DNA of 64,000 bases from JAABTH01 sp964492615 (lineage in GTDB: Bacteria > Bacillota > Dethiobacteria > DTU022). Positions 27,165 to 35,931 of the stretch are shown one piece after another (position 1 is the stretch's first letter; the number at the start of each line of letters is the position of its first letter). The position numbers and the translations under genes are program-made. The notes under the pieces were generated by a model. That model saw only the letters and a program-made list of their open reading frames with translations. It was not told where the DNA came from and searched no databases. The stretch lies in contig CAZBKZ010000004.1 in the NCBI GenBank assembly GCA_964492615.1, positions 43,644 through 107,643 on the forward strand. The letters are read 5' to 3'.

Positions 27165-27199
27165 TAAAAAAAGCCGGGTAATTATTACCCGGTTTTTTT
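27165..27199 (+). terminator. Rho-independent terminator
   Basis: CCGGGTAA and TTACCCGG arms around a 3-nt loop, preceded by an A-run and followed by seven Ts, 18 nt after the surface-protein stop. Confidence 0.9.
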
Positions 27200-27241
27200 A
27201 TATAGCTGAAATTATGTATAATAGGGGCGGAGGTGATTACC

Positions 27242-27976
27242 ATGCAGCTTGCCCTGCTCGGCTGTTACGGCCCCTACCCGCCTGCCGGCGGTGCCTGTTC
27301 CGGTTACCTGGTCAGCGAGGATGGCTATAACCTGCTGCTTGACTGCGGCAACGGGGTGATGAGTCGTTTGCTCGAACATGTCTCTTATCTCGATCTTCAT
27401 GCTGTTGTGCTTTCCCATCTTCATGCCGACCATATTTCCGATATCATGATTATGCGCTACGGGCTGGAGATGGCGTTCAACAGTGGCTTGCGCCAGGCGC
27501 CCCTGCCCCTGTACGCTCCCGGGGAACCCCGGTCGGAGTTTGACCGCCTTCCCTACAAGAACGCTTATAATGTAAAAAGTGTTGGCAATGAAACGGTTTT
27601 AGAGGAAGGGCCATTTAAAATCACTTTCCTCCGGGGCATTCATGCTGTTCCTTCGCTGGCCGTACGCCTGGAAACAACATCTGCCACCCTGGTTTATTCC
27701 GGTGATACCGAATATTTCAGTGCCCTGGCCGATTTTGCCGCAGAAGCTGACATCTTTCTTTGCGAAGCCAATTACCTTGAATCAGATCTTCAAAAAGGCT
27801 TGCCCAACCATCTCAGCGCTGCCGGCGCTGCTCAAATTGCTTCTGCAGCCGGAGTAAGGCAGCTGATCCTGACCCACCTCTATCCTGAGCGCGACCCGGG
27901 CCTTTCCCTGGCCGAGGCAGTTAAGTTTTATCCTTCAGCCCGGCTCGCTGCAGAACGGCAGGTTATCCAGCTTTAA
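27242..27976 (+). CDS. MBL-fold metallo-hydrolase
   Basis: A 244-residue metallo-beta-lactamase-fold protein with the metal-binding HLHADHISD motif, DCGNG near residue 36, LVYSGDT and a late LTHLYP histidine. The layout is that of RNase Z-like or phosphodiesterase-like hydrolases, but specificity cannot be assigned. The ATG at 27242 is four bases after GGAGGTGAT; an in-frame GTG at 27233 overlaps that site. It stands alone between a terminator and the sel promoter. Confidence 0.8.
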   Translation: MQLALLGCYGPYPPAGGACSGYLVSEDGYNLLLDCGNGVMSRLLEHVSYLDLHAVVLSHLHADHISDIMIMRYGLEMAFNSGLRQAPLPLYAPGEPRSEFDRLPYKNAYNVKSVGNETVLEEGPFKITFLRGIHAVPSLAVRLETTSATLVYSGDTEYFSALADFAAEADIFLCEANYLESDLQKGLPNHLSAAGAAQIASAAGVRQLILTHLYPERDPGLSLAEAVKFYPSARLAAERQVIQL

Positions 27977-28051
27977 AGGCGAAGTATTGAAAAATATCCC
28001 GAATGTTTACCTTTTCGAGTGTTAAGTAAAGCGTAGTTGATTGAAACATAT

Positions 28052-28081
28052 TTGCCGGGATTCTTTATAAATTGTTATAAT
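28052..28081 (+). promoter_or_regulatory. Sigma-A-type promoter for selAB(D)
   Basis: TTGCCG (28052-28057) and a consensus TATAAT (28076-28081) are 18 nt apart, about 40 nt before selA. Confidence 0.55.
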
Positions 28082-28121
28082 GAAAAAGATTCCCGGAAAC
28101 TAAACCGGAATAAAGTGAGTG

Positions 28122-29549
28122 ATGCCAGTGGCTGATTACCAAATTATGCTGCGCGAATTGCCTGCTGTCGACCGCCTGTTGAACGAGCCTGCAGTTGCCG
28201 AAACTATGCAGGACCTGCCCCGGCGTATAGTGCTGCAGGCGGTGCAGGAGACAATAGACAGCTACCGCAAGCTTATTAACGCCAACCGGGCTGATCAGCA
28301 GCTGCTGACCGGCTTGAACATTTCCACGTCCGGGCTTGCCTCGGAAGCAGTTGCCCTGGCCTTTAAGAAAGCTCGTCCCAACATCGGACCGGTAATTAAT
28401 GCCAGCGGCGTGGTTATTCATACAAACCTGGGGCGTTCGCCCCTGGCCCCTGCCGCGGTTGACGCCCTGGCAGACCTGGCCGCCAACTTCAATAACCTTG
28501 AACTTAACCTTGACACGGGAAAACGCGGTTCAAGGCAGGATCACCTGGAAGAGATCATCTGCGATCTTACCGGGGCCGAAGCGGCCGCTGTTTTTAATAA
28601 TAATGCAGCCGCTGTATTCCTTGTATTAAACACATTAACCTCCGGTCTTGAAGTGATAGTATCCCGCGGAGAACTGGTTGAAATCGGCGGCTCATTCCGC
28701 ATTCCAGAAATTATGGCTTCCAGCGGGGCCCGGATGATCGAAGTGGGGACAACCAATAAAACCTACCGGCGAGATTATGAAAAAGTTATCAATGATCGAA
28801 GCGCCGCCTTGCTTAAAGTCCACACCAGTAATTACCAGATGGTTGGTTTTACAGCTGCGGTAAATGCAGCTGAACTGGCCGAACTGGCTCACGACCGCGG
28901 ATTGATCATGATCGAAGACCTGGGTAGTGGTGTTTTAATTGAAACTTCTAAATACGGACTCCCTGCCGAACCCAGGGTTCAGGACAGTATTGAAGCCGGG
29001 GCCGACCTGGTTACTTTTAGTGGCGATAAAATGCTGGGTGGCCCGCAGGCTGGTATAGTGGTCGGTCGTAAAGAGCTTGTTGGAAAAATTAAGGCCAACC
29101 AGATGGCCCGGGTTGTCAGGGTTGATAAATTTACTGTTGCCGCCCTCGAAGCAACCCTGCGTCTTTATTATGAAGAAGAAACAGCGCTGCGGGAGATTCC
29201 GGTCTGGCGGATGCTCACTGCCAATCTAAAATACCTGCAGCAGCGGGCTGAAAAACTGGCGCAGCGGATTGGCAATATCTTTGGAACCGGAAATGTAAGC
29301 ATAATACCCGGTATATCAAGGGTGGGAGGGGGAGCGATGCCCAATGCCGAGCTGCCGACAGCGCTGGTTGCGGTCAGGCTGAACCGTGGACAAATCACCC
29401 CCGATCAGCTGGCGGAAAGACTCCGTCGGGGCACCCCCCCCGTTATCCTGCGCCTGCAGCAGGACAGCCTGTTATTTGATCCACGCACAATATTCGAAGA
29501 ACAGGAAGATGCACTGGTCGAAGCTCTTCAAAAAGCCTTAAATCTCTAA
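28122..29549 (+). CDS. selA: L-seryl-tRNA(Sec) selenium transferase
   Basis: A 475-residue PLP enzyme converting Ser-tRNA(Sec) to Sec-tRNA(Sec) with selenophosphate. Family motifs: N-terminal LRELPAVDRLL, INASGVVIHTNLGRSPLA, AAAVFNNNAAAVFLVL, EVGTTNKTYRRDYE, and the PLP lysine in TFSGDKMLGGPQAGI. Length is normal. The ATG at 28122 or an in-frame GTG just before it is the start; the ribosome binding site (AAGTGAGTG) is weak. It heads a selA-selB-selD run. Confidence 0.95.
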   Translation: MPVADYQIMLRELPAVDRLLNEPAVAETMQDLPRRIVLQAVQETIDSYRKLINANRADQQLLTGLNISTSGLASEAVALAFKKARPNIGPVINASGVVIHTNLGRSPLAPAAVDALADLAANFNNLELNLDTGKRGSRQDHLEEIICDLTGAEAAAVFNNNAAAVFLVLNTLTSGLEVIVSRGELVEIGGSFRIPEIMASSGARMIEVGTTNKTYRRDYEKVINDRSAALLKVHTSNYQMVGFTAAVNAAELAELAHDRGLIMIEDLGSGVLIETSKYGLPAEPRVQDSIEAGADLVTFSGDKMLGGPQAGIVVGRKELVGKIKANQMARVVRVDKFTVAALEATLRLYYEEETALREIPVWRMLTANLKYLQQRAEKLAQRIGNIFGTGNVSIIPGISRVGGGAMPNAELPTALVAVRLNRGQITPDQLAERLRRGTPPVILRLQQDSLLFDPRTIFEEQEDALVEALQKALNL

Positions 29550-29584
29550 ATAATCGTGATTCGGAATACTGGGAGGTATCAAAA

Positions 29585-31495
29585 GTGGAGCAGCTAATTA
29601 TAGGAACAGCCGGTCATGTTGATCATGGAAAAACGGTGCTGATCAGGGCGCTGACCGGTGTCGATACCGACCGTCTGCAGGAAGAAAAAGAACGCGGTAT
29701 ATCTATCGATCTCGGTTTTGCCCCTTTCCGCCTGCCGGGTGGACGCCTGGCTGGGATAGTGGACGTCCCCGGGCACGAGCGCTTTATTCATAATATGCTG
29801 GCCGGGGCGGCCGGCATGGACCTGGTTATGCTGGTGGTCGATGCTACAGAAGGAGTAATGCCCCAGACCCGTGAACATCTCGATATACTGGGCATTCTCG
29901 GGGTCAGCAAAGGAATAGCCGTTATTACCAAGATTGACCTGGTCGAGGAAGAATGGCGTGAGCTTGTCGCTGAAGAAATCAGGGAGGAGCTGCAGGGTAC
30001 CTTTCTCAGGGAAGCGCCAATCGTTGCTGTTTCTGCCCTGAAAGGGGAAGGGATTGATGAGCTGAAGCTCTTGATCGATGATATGACCTCCGACCTGGAA
30101 ACCCGTAACTCTTCCGGACCCCTGCGTTTACCTGTGGACCGTTCTTTTATTATAGCCGGTTTCGGTACGGTGATTACCGGTACCTTGATTCAGGGTTCTG
30201 TATCGGTAGGAGATACTGTCTCCGTTGTTCCTCCCGGGCTGGAAGCGCGGGTACGCAATATCCAGGTTCACGATATGAACGTGGAGAAAGCCCTGGCCGG
30301 ATCACGCGTGGCTCTTAACCTTTCCGGGCTGGAGAAGGATGAAGTGCTGCGCGGCAGTGTAATCAGCACCCCCGGTTACTACAGGCAGACTGACCTGGTT
30401 GATGCCTGGGTGGAGCTGCTTGACGGGGCGCCTCGAAGGTTGAAGAACCTTGATCCCGTTCACTTCTTCCTCGGTACTGCCCGCAGTGTGGCTAGGCTGC
30501 TTCTGCTGGACCGGAACGAACTGGCCCCGGGCGAAGGTGCCGTGGTGCAGTGCCGGCTCGACAGGCCGCTTGTTGCCGAACGGGGCGATCCATTTGTTAT
30601 CCGTTCCTACTCACCAATGACCACTATCGGCGGCGGTAAAATTCTCGACCCCTATCCGCAGCGGCACCGCCGTTTTCGCCAAGAGGTGATTGAGAGGCTC
30701 ACCGAACTTAAACAGGCGCCGGCAGCCGGCGGCGATACTGTTTTTCTGCGTCGTAAATTGGAAGAGCTGGTTATAGCCGATTCGGCAAAATTGACCCGGG
30801 AAACCAGGCTTGATTCTGCGACAGTTGAATCGGTTATTGATGATTTGATAAAAAGCGGCCCGGTAGTAAAAATCGGATCTTCATACATCCTGAAAAAGAA
30901 CCTTGACCAGTATGAAAAGCTGCTGCTGCAGGAGCTAGATACTTACCATGATCAGAAACCTCTTTCCCGGGGAATATCACGGGCCCGGCTCCGCGGTTTT
31001 CTTCCTGCTGCATTCAGCCAGCGCGAGTATGATGCCCTGCTTGAATTGTTGCAGGAAGGTAAAAAAATTGAACAGCAGGATGACCTGGTCTGTCGTGGAG
31101 GTTTCGTTCCACAACCTTCACCGGGTGATCAGAAAATACTTGGCGTCCTGGAAAAAATTTATGCCGGTGAAGGCTTGCAGCCTCCTTCGGCTAAAGATGC
31201 CCTGGAAAAAGCCGGGGGACCACTGCCGCGCAGAGAAGAACTTTTTAATTACCTCCATGACAAAGGCCTGCTGGTAAAAGTCAGTGAAGATCTGTTTTTT
31301 TACCGGAAAGCATATGATCAGGCTCTTGACCTGCTGCGAAAACATTTTGAAGGAAATGACAAATTAACCCTGGCTGAATTCAGGGACCTGACCGGCAGCA
31401 CGCGCAAGTACGCCCAGGCTTTGCTCGAACATTTCGACCGGGTTAAGTTGACCCGCCGGGTTGAAGATTACCGGGTTCCGGCCAGGCCGGGGTAG
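29585..31495 (+). CDS. selB: Selenocysteine-specific translation elongation factor
   Basis: A 636-residue GTPase that delivers Sec-tRNA(Sec) to UGA codons. G motifs: GTAGHVDHGKTVLIRALTG (G1), DVPGHERF (G3) and TKIDL (G4). After the EF-Tu-like domains come the C-terminal winged-helix repeats (about 370-636) that bind the SECIS hairpin. The GTG start follows GGGAGG. Its presence with SelA and SelD shows that the organism decodes selenocysteine. Confidence 0.96.
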   Translation: MEQLIIGTAGHVDHGKTVLIRALTGVDTDRLQEEKERGISIDLGFAPFRLPGGRLAGIVDVPGHERFIHNMLAGAAGMDLVMLVVDATEGVMPQTREHLDILGILGVSKGIAVITKIDLVEEEWRELVAEEIREELQGTFLREAPIVAVSALKGEGIDELKLLIDDMTSDLETRNSSGPLRLPVDRSFIIAGFGTVITGTLIQGSVSVGDTVSVVPPGLEARVRNIQVHDMNVEKALAGSRVALNLSGLEKDEVLRGSVISTPGYYRQTDLVDAWVELLDGAPRRLKNLDPVHFFLGTARSVARLLLLDRNELAPGEGAVVQCRLDRPLVAERGDPFVIRSYSPMTTIGGGKILDPYPQRHRRFRQEVIERLTELKQAPAAGGDTVFLRRKLEELVIADSAKLTRETRLDSATVESVIDDLIKSGPVVKIGSSYILKKNLDQYEKLLLQELDTYHDQKPLSRGISRARLRGFLPAAFSQREYDALLELLQEGKKIEQQDDLVCRGGFVPQPSPGDQKILGVLEKIYAGEGLQPPSAKDALEKAGGPLPRREELFNYLHDKGLLVKVSEDLFFYRKAYDQALDLLRKHFEGNDKLTLAEFRDLTGSTRKYAQALLEHFDRVKLTRRVEDYRVPARPG

Positions 31496-31516
31496 CTGAT
31501 TCAATCACCAATATGC

Positions 31517-31535
31517 TAACATATAAAATATGTTA
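31517..31535 (+). repeat. Inverted repeat in the selB-selD gap
   Basis: TAACATAT and ATATGTTA, 8 bp each with an AAA loop, sit between selB and selD. A competing outer pair, GCTAAC (31515-31520) and GTTAGC (31539-31544), overlaps it. Neither is followed by a U-tract, so a regulatory hairpin is more likely than a terminator. Confidence 0.5.
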
Positions 31536-31574
31536 AAGGTTAGCAATTATTGCTTCTGAAAGCAGGTGATTTAA

Positions 31575-32624
31575 GTGAGCCGTGAAGAGATACGCCTTAC
31601 CGCGCTGACAACCAGCGCCGGCTGAGCAGCCAAAATAGGGCCTGAAGCCCTCGCGCAGGTACTGCGCGGATTACCGTCTTTTGATCATCCCGACTTTTTA
31701 AACCGGGACCAGCATTTTTCCGATGCAGGGGTCTACCGCATATCGGCAACCCATGCCCTGGTCCAGTCTGTCGATTTTTTCACTCCCGTTGTCGATGATC
31801 CATATACATTCGGTAGAATTGCAGCAGCCAATTCGCTCAGTGATATTTATGCCATGGGAGCCAAACCGCTGACTGCCCTCAACATTGTTGCCTTCCCCTC
31901 GTCATGTCAGCCCCTTGAAGTGCTGCAGTCGATATTGAAAGGCGGCTATGACAAGGTAAGGGAGGCAGGCGCAGTTATTACCGGTGGCCACAGTATTGAA
32001 GACCAGGAACCAAAGTACGGCCTTTCCGTTACCGGCCTGGTTGAAATTGAGAACATGGTTACCGGGAGCGGAGCCCGCCCCGGAGATCTGCTGGTTTTAA
32101 CCAAGCCGATCGGTACCGGTATAATTACAACTGCCATTAAGGGCGGCTTGATTACTGAAGAAGATGCCCATGAGGTTATAGAGGGTATGGCCAGGCTCAA
32201 TGCTGACGCTGCTGAGGCCATGTTGAAAGCGGGAGCTTCAGCCTGTACCGATATTACCGGTTTCAGCCTTTTCGGTCACCTTTACGAAATGCTGGTTTCG
32301 AGCAGTATGGGAGCAGAAATTGATTACAGCAAGGTTCCCCTCTACCCCTCTGTCCTGGAGATGGCAAACAGCGGAATGATTCCGGCAGGAGCTTACCGCA
32401 ACCTGGAATACATGCGTCCGAACCTGCAGTGGGAAGGGGCGGCAGAGCTGAAAGATGATGCTCAGATTATCCTGGCCGATCCCCAGACATCAGGCGGTCT
32501 GCTTATTGCCATCCCTGAAAAGAGATGTGGTCTTTTAATGGATCTGCTCCTGGAAAAATGTGGCGGATCAGTCATAGGCACAGTTATAAAAAGTGATCAA
32601 CCGGGGAAAATTATTATCAGCTGA
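31575..32624 (+). CDS. selD: Selenide, water dikinase, itself a selenoprotein (Sec17)
   Basis: Makes selenophosphate from selenide and ATP. The frame from the GTG at 31575 reads MSREEIRLTALTTSAG, then TGA at 31623-31625, then AAKIGPEALAQVLRGL: exactly where SelD proteins have the catalytic Cys or Sec. Reading the TGA as Sec gives a 349-residue protein of normal length with FGRIAAANSLSDIYAMGAKP, GGHSIEDQEPKYGLSVTG and DITGFSLFGHL. An annotation pipeline would truncate it and begin at 31854. AGCAGGTGA precedes the GTG. SelA and SelB genes are immediately upstream, so reading through is expected. Confidence 0.93.
31652..31668 (+). promoter_or_regulatory. Bacterial SECIS-like hairpin of selD
   Basis: CGCGCAG and CTGCGCG form 7 bp around GTA, starting 27 nt after the UGA. 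It places a GGU near the apex at about 33 nt from the UGA, within the distance range known for bacterial SECIS elements. A smaller GGGC-CTGAA-GCCC hairpin lies between. A bulged U, seen in the E. coli element, is not obvious. Confidence 0.6.
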
Positions 32625-32754
32625 GTATATTTTACCACTTGAGCGGGAAGAGATGTAAACTCAGCTTTGTCCTCTGCACCGGGCAACAGGCAGCACTGGA
32701 TAATACGCTTAATGTGGTCAATAGTTGTTTATGTAAAATATTTAAGAATTTAAA

Positions 32755-32814
32755 AATAAAAGCAGGATATATTGATGGAACCGTCGAAATCCTCCAATAT
32801 AGTCTGCTTTTATT
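32755..32814. repeat. 60-nt long inverted repeat after selD
   Basis: Arms 32755-32774 and 32795-32814 pair as 11 bp (AATAAAAGCAG with CTGCTTTTATT), a 2x2 internal loop, and 7 bp (TATATTG with CAATATA), with a 20-nt loop. It may end the selD transcript, since the 3' arm is T-rich, or be a remnant of a small transposable unit. The 336-nt gap 32625-32960 holds this, the palindrome below and no credible gene. Confidence 0.7.
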
Positions 32815-32893
32815 GTATTTGTCGCAATATTCACCTTTAACCTGACGAGCGGGAGGTGCTGAAACGTAGAGAAATGCAGAATGCCTGTCTCAA

Positions 32894-32917
32894 CCGGCAG
32901 GAATCGATTCCTGGCGG
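32894..32917. promoter_or_regulatory. 24-nt palindrome upstream of the Hdr/Etf operon (candidate operator)
   Basis: The 24 nt pair with themselves at 11 of 12 positions; the central 16 nt, CAGGAATCGATTCCTG (32898-32913), are perfect. It lies about 45 nt before the first gene of the operon. A dimeric repressor site is the natural reading; no regulator gene is adjacent. Confidence 0.5.
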
Positions 32918-32960
32918 GTAAAAAGCGTCAAACAATTATTTAATGATGCGGGGTATGCTA

Positions 32961-34097
32961 ATGAGTACCGAAAGCCAGACATTCACTGAAAAATATGACC
33001 TGCTGGGTTGTATCCAATGCGGCCGCTGTACAGGTGGGTGCCCGGTTACTGTACGGGCTGACCTGAACGTGCGGCGTTTTGTTTACGACGCCTATTACGA
33101 GGAGAAACTTGAAGAACTGGCCAGGCTGGCCGAAATCTGGGACTGCACTGCCTGTCACACCTGTGCGGTTCGCTGCCCCAAGGGTTTGAAACCGCTCGAG
33201 GTGCTGCTCGGCCTGCGCACGATGATTATTGAAAGCGGTAAGGTGGAGCCTACCGTGCGCGACGCTTTGCAGTCTGTTCTTCTTGAGGGCAACCCCTGGG
33301 AAAAATCACGCGCGGCCAGGAGCGATTGGATGGAAGGCCTTGATGTTAAAGTGGCCGAACCCGGTGTGCCGGTGGAAAACCTTATCTTTGTCTGCTGCAC
33401 CATAGCTTACGATCCCAGGGTGCGGATAATAGCCCGGAATGCCGTTGCGCTGCTGAACAAAGCCGGGGTTGATTATGCCTTCCTGGACGACAGCGAAACC
33501 TGCTGCGGCAGCGAAGTGTTTACCCTTGGCGAAGAGGGGCTTTTTGAAATGCTCGTGGAAGATAACACGGAGCTTTTAAATGAGTATTCAGCCAAACGCA
33601 TAGTTTGTCTCTCTCCCCACTGCTTTACCACCTACAAAGAAAAGTATCCCGACCTGAAGGCAGAAGTAATACACTATACCCAGCTGTTTGATGAACTGTT
33701 AAGGGATGGTAAGATTACCTGGAAAGGTGATCTGAACAAGAGGATTGTATATCACGATCCCTGTTACCTGGGCAAACAGGGTAATATCTATGAAGAACCC
33801 CGGGATCTGCTGAGAAGTATTCCCGGCGTTGAGCTGGTCGAATTTGACCGCTGCCGCGAGCGCAGTCTTTGCTGCGAAGGGGGCGGGGGAAAGATGTGGG
33901 TTGAGTCGGAATCGAAAAAAGAACGTCTTGCCGAAACGCGGATTAAGGATGCCAGGGCTCTTGAAGCAGATATTGTGGCTGTGGCTTGCCCCTTCTGCGT
34001 TTTAACCCTGGAAGATGCAATGAAAGGTCTTGGCTACGAGGAAGAAATGCGGGTAGCTGAGATCACTGAACTGCTTGGTGAATTTGCTGAAGTATAG
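32961..34097 (+). CDS. HdrD-like (HdrC+HdrB fusion) iron-sulfur protein with two CCG domains
   Basis: A soluble protein of 378 residues. The N-terminal part carries two [4Fe-4S] motifs (CIQCGRCTGGCPV and CTACHTCAVRCPK) as in HdrC. Two cysteine-rich CCG domains follow as in HdrB: VCC...ETCCGSEV...CLSPHC, and DPCYLG...LCCEGGGGKMW...CPFC. No membrane segment is present. In heterodisulfide-reductase-type enzymes such domains hold noncubane clusters that reduce a disulfide; here the partner on the next genes is an Etf, so the real acceptor or donor may be different. Several in-frame ATGs (32943, 32946, 32955, 32961) exist; the last follows GCGGGG and gives the usual N terminus. First gene of an eight-gene run. 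Confidence 0.85.
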   Translation: MSTESQTFTEKYDLLGCIQCGRCTGGCPVTVRADLNVRRFVYDAYYEEKLEELARLAEIWDCTACHTCAVRCPKGLKPLEVLLGLRTMIIESGKVEPTVRDALQSVLLEGNPWEKSRAARSDWMEGLDVKVAEPGVPVENLIFVCCTIAYDPRVRIIARNAVALLNKAGVDYAFLDDSETCCGSEVFTLGEEGLFEMLVEDNTELLNEYSAKRIVCLSPHCFTTYKEKYPDLKAEVIHYTQLFDELLRDGKITWKGDLNKRIVYHDPCYLGKQGNIYEEPRDLLRSIPGVELVEFDRCRERSLCCEGGGGKMWVESESKKERLAETRIKDARALEADIVAVACPFCVLTLEDAMKGLGYEEEMRVAEITELLGEFAEV

Positions 34098-34136
34098 CTT
34101 TGCTTGTTTTTAATCTGGCAGGAGGTGGCATGAACT

Positions 34137-34925
34137 ATGAAAATGTTTGTCTGTATCAAATATGTACCCGATACTTCCGAGGCAGAAGTAAAGGTTAATC
34201 CCGACGGCGTTTCGGTTGACAGCAGCCGTTTTTCCTTCGATATTAATGACGCCGATAACTATGCCGTGGAAGAATCGGTTTTAATCAAGGAGGCCGGGGA
34301 GGGAGATATTACCGTTCTCTCTATCGGACCGAAACAGTCTGACGTGATGATCCGTATGGCCATGGCCAAGGGCTGTGACCAGGCCATTCGTGTTGAAGAT
34401 GACCGCATAGCCGCGCACGATCCCCTCATGGTGGCTAAAGTTCTCGCCGGGGCGATTAAAGGCCAGGAATTTGACCTGGTACTTACCGGCTGCATGGCCG
34501 GGGATGACGGCCACATGTCAACCGGTGTTGCCCTTGCAGAAGAGCTTGGAGTTAACCACGCATCGATGGTTAAAAAAGTGGAAGTTTTGGACGGCAAGGT
34601 AAAAGCGCACCGTGAACTGGAAGGCGGCCTGCTCGAAGTGGTAGAACTTGAACTGCCGGCTGTCCTGACTATCCAGACCGGAATTAACGAGCCGCGCTAT
34701 GCACCCATTCGCGGTATTCGCGCCGCTCAGAAGAAAGAGCTGAAAGTAGTCAGCCTTGATGATCTTGGTCTTGATCCGGCAGCGGTTGGGCCGGATGCCT
34801 CTATGGTAGTACTGGAGCAGCTCTACATTCCGGAGGTTGAATCCTCTGCTGAATTTATCGAAGGTGAAGCCGAGGAGAAAGCTGATAAACTGGCTTCAAT
34901 CCTGGTCAAGGGAGGGCTCGTATAA
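34137..34925 (+). CDS. etfB: Electron transfer flavoprotein, beta subunit
   Basis: A 262-residue EtfB with the N-terminal MKMFVCIKYVPDTSEAEVKV, the IGPKQSDVMIRMAMAKGCDQAI segment and the C-terminal family region IQTGINEPRYAPIRGIRAA. The nucleotide-binding loop reads TGCMAGDDGHMSTG rather than the GxQAxDGDTxQVGP form of well-studied Etfs, marking a divergent clade. It shuttles electrons between dehydrogenases and the next carriers. GGAGGTGGC precedes the ATG. etfA starts on its last base (TAATG). Confidence 0.92.
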   Translation: MKMFVCIKYVPDTSEAEVKVNPDGVSVDSSRFSFDINDADNYAVEESVLIKEAGEGDITVLSIGPKQSDVMIRMAMAKGCDQAIRVEDDRIAAHDPLMVAKVLAGAIKGQEFDLVLTGCMAGDDGHMSTGVALAEELGVNHASMVKKVEVLDGKVKAHRELEGGLLEVVELELPAVLTIQTGINEPRYAPIRGIRAAQKKELKVVSLDDLGLDPAAVGPDASMVVLEQLYIPEVESSAEFIEGEAEEKADKLASILVKGGLV

Positions 34926-35899
34926 TGGGTGATATTTTAGTACTGGCAGAACACCGTCAGGGAGCTTTAAGAGATGTATCCTTCGAAATGATGGCCGTTG
35001 CGCCTGCGCTTGCTGCTGATATGGGTGGGGAGGTAACCGTGCTCCTAATCGGCAGTGGAGTTGATGAAATGGCTAAAAAGTTGGCTGCTTATGGCAGCAA
35101 GGTCCTGGTAATTGATGACCCCCTGTTTGAAAACTTTAATGCCGATAAGTATCAGAAAGTGCTTTCGGCGCTGATCGATGATCTTAAACCGGCCCTGGTG
35201 ATGACCGGTCAAACTGCCCAGGGAGTTGATTTCATGCCTGCCCTGGCTGTTGAAAAGGGCCTGCCCCTGGTTGCCGAAGCTATTGCCCTTGAATACAAGG
35301 ATAATACATTAAAAGCAACCCGTCAGCTTTACTCGGGCAAGGTGAACGCCACCCTGGCCTTTAAACCGGCCGATACCTACCTGGTTACCCTGCGCGAAGG
35401 AGTGGTTGAACCTCCCGATGCAGCGGCCGAAGGCAGTGTGGAAAAACTTGACTCACCCTTGAAGGAAGATATAACCTACCGCAACTTTGTTGAATATATT
35501 GAAGCCGAAGTAGGTGATGTGGATATTACCCAGTCCGACATTCTAGTTTCGGTCGGGCGTGGTCTGAAAGAAGATAAAAACCTGCCCGTTATTGAAGAAC
35601 TGGCCAAGGCTATCAAAGCCGATATTGCCGGTTCCAGAGCGGCCACCGATGCCGGGTGGATACCGCATGACCGCCAGGTTGGCACTTCAGGCAAGGCGGT
35701 TAAGCCGAAACTCTATATCGCCATGGGCATATCCGGTGCATTTCAGCATGTGGCCGGCATGAAAGGGGCAAAAACCGTGGTGGCTATAAACAAAGACCCC
35801 GAAGCCCCTATTTTTTCCGTGGCCGATTACGCCATTGTTGATGACATGTTCAAGATTGTGCCCAGGCTGACTGAAAAACTGAAAGAACTGAAAGGTTAA
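34925..35899 (+). CDS. etfA: Electron transfer flavoprotein, alpha subunit
   Basis: A 324-residue EtfA. The N-terminal domain has LVLAEHRQGALRDVSFEM. The C-terminal FAD domain is clear: LVSVGRGLKEDKNLPVIEEL, GSRAATDAGWIPHDRQVGTSG, YIAMGISGAFQHVAGM and AINKDPEAPIFSVADYAIVDD. It partners EtfB and overlaps it by one base. The FAD domain is complete. Whether the pair bifurcates electrons cannot be decided from sequence alone. Confidence 0.94.
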   Translation: MGDILVLAEHRQGALRDVSFEMMAVAPALAADMGGEVTVLLIGSGVDEMAKKLAAYGSKVLVIDDPLFENFNADKYQKVLSALIDDLKPALVMTGQTAQGVDFMPALAVEKGLPLVAEAIALEYKDNTLKATRQLYSGKVNATLAFKPADTYLVTLREGVVEPPDAAAEGSVEKLDSPLKEDITYRNFVEYIEAEVGDVDITQSDILVSVGRGLKEDKNLPVIEELAKAIKADIAGSRAATDAGWIPHDRQVGTSGKAVKPKLYIAMGISGAFQHVAGMKGAKTVVAINKDPEAPIFSVADYAIVDDMFKIVPRLTEKLKELKG

Positions 35900-35931
35900 C
35901 AAACCGAAGCAGAGGCAATCTTCGCGGGAGG

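Noticed and set aside
31496..31574. A tRNA-Sec (selC) gene next to selB
   Set aside because: The 79-nt gap is too short and does not fold as a tRNA; selC must lie elsewhere.
31575..31853. In-frame TGA in selD as a frameshift or pseudogene
   Set aside because: The stop is exactly at the Sec position, the frame continues intact and selA/selB are adjacent, so Sec is far more likely.
32639..32845. A 68-codon frame after selD
   Set aside because: It runs through the inverted repeat, has no ribosome binding site and no family features.
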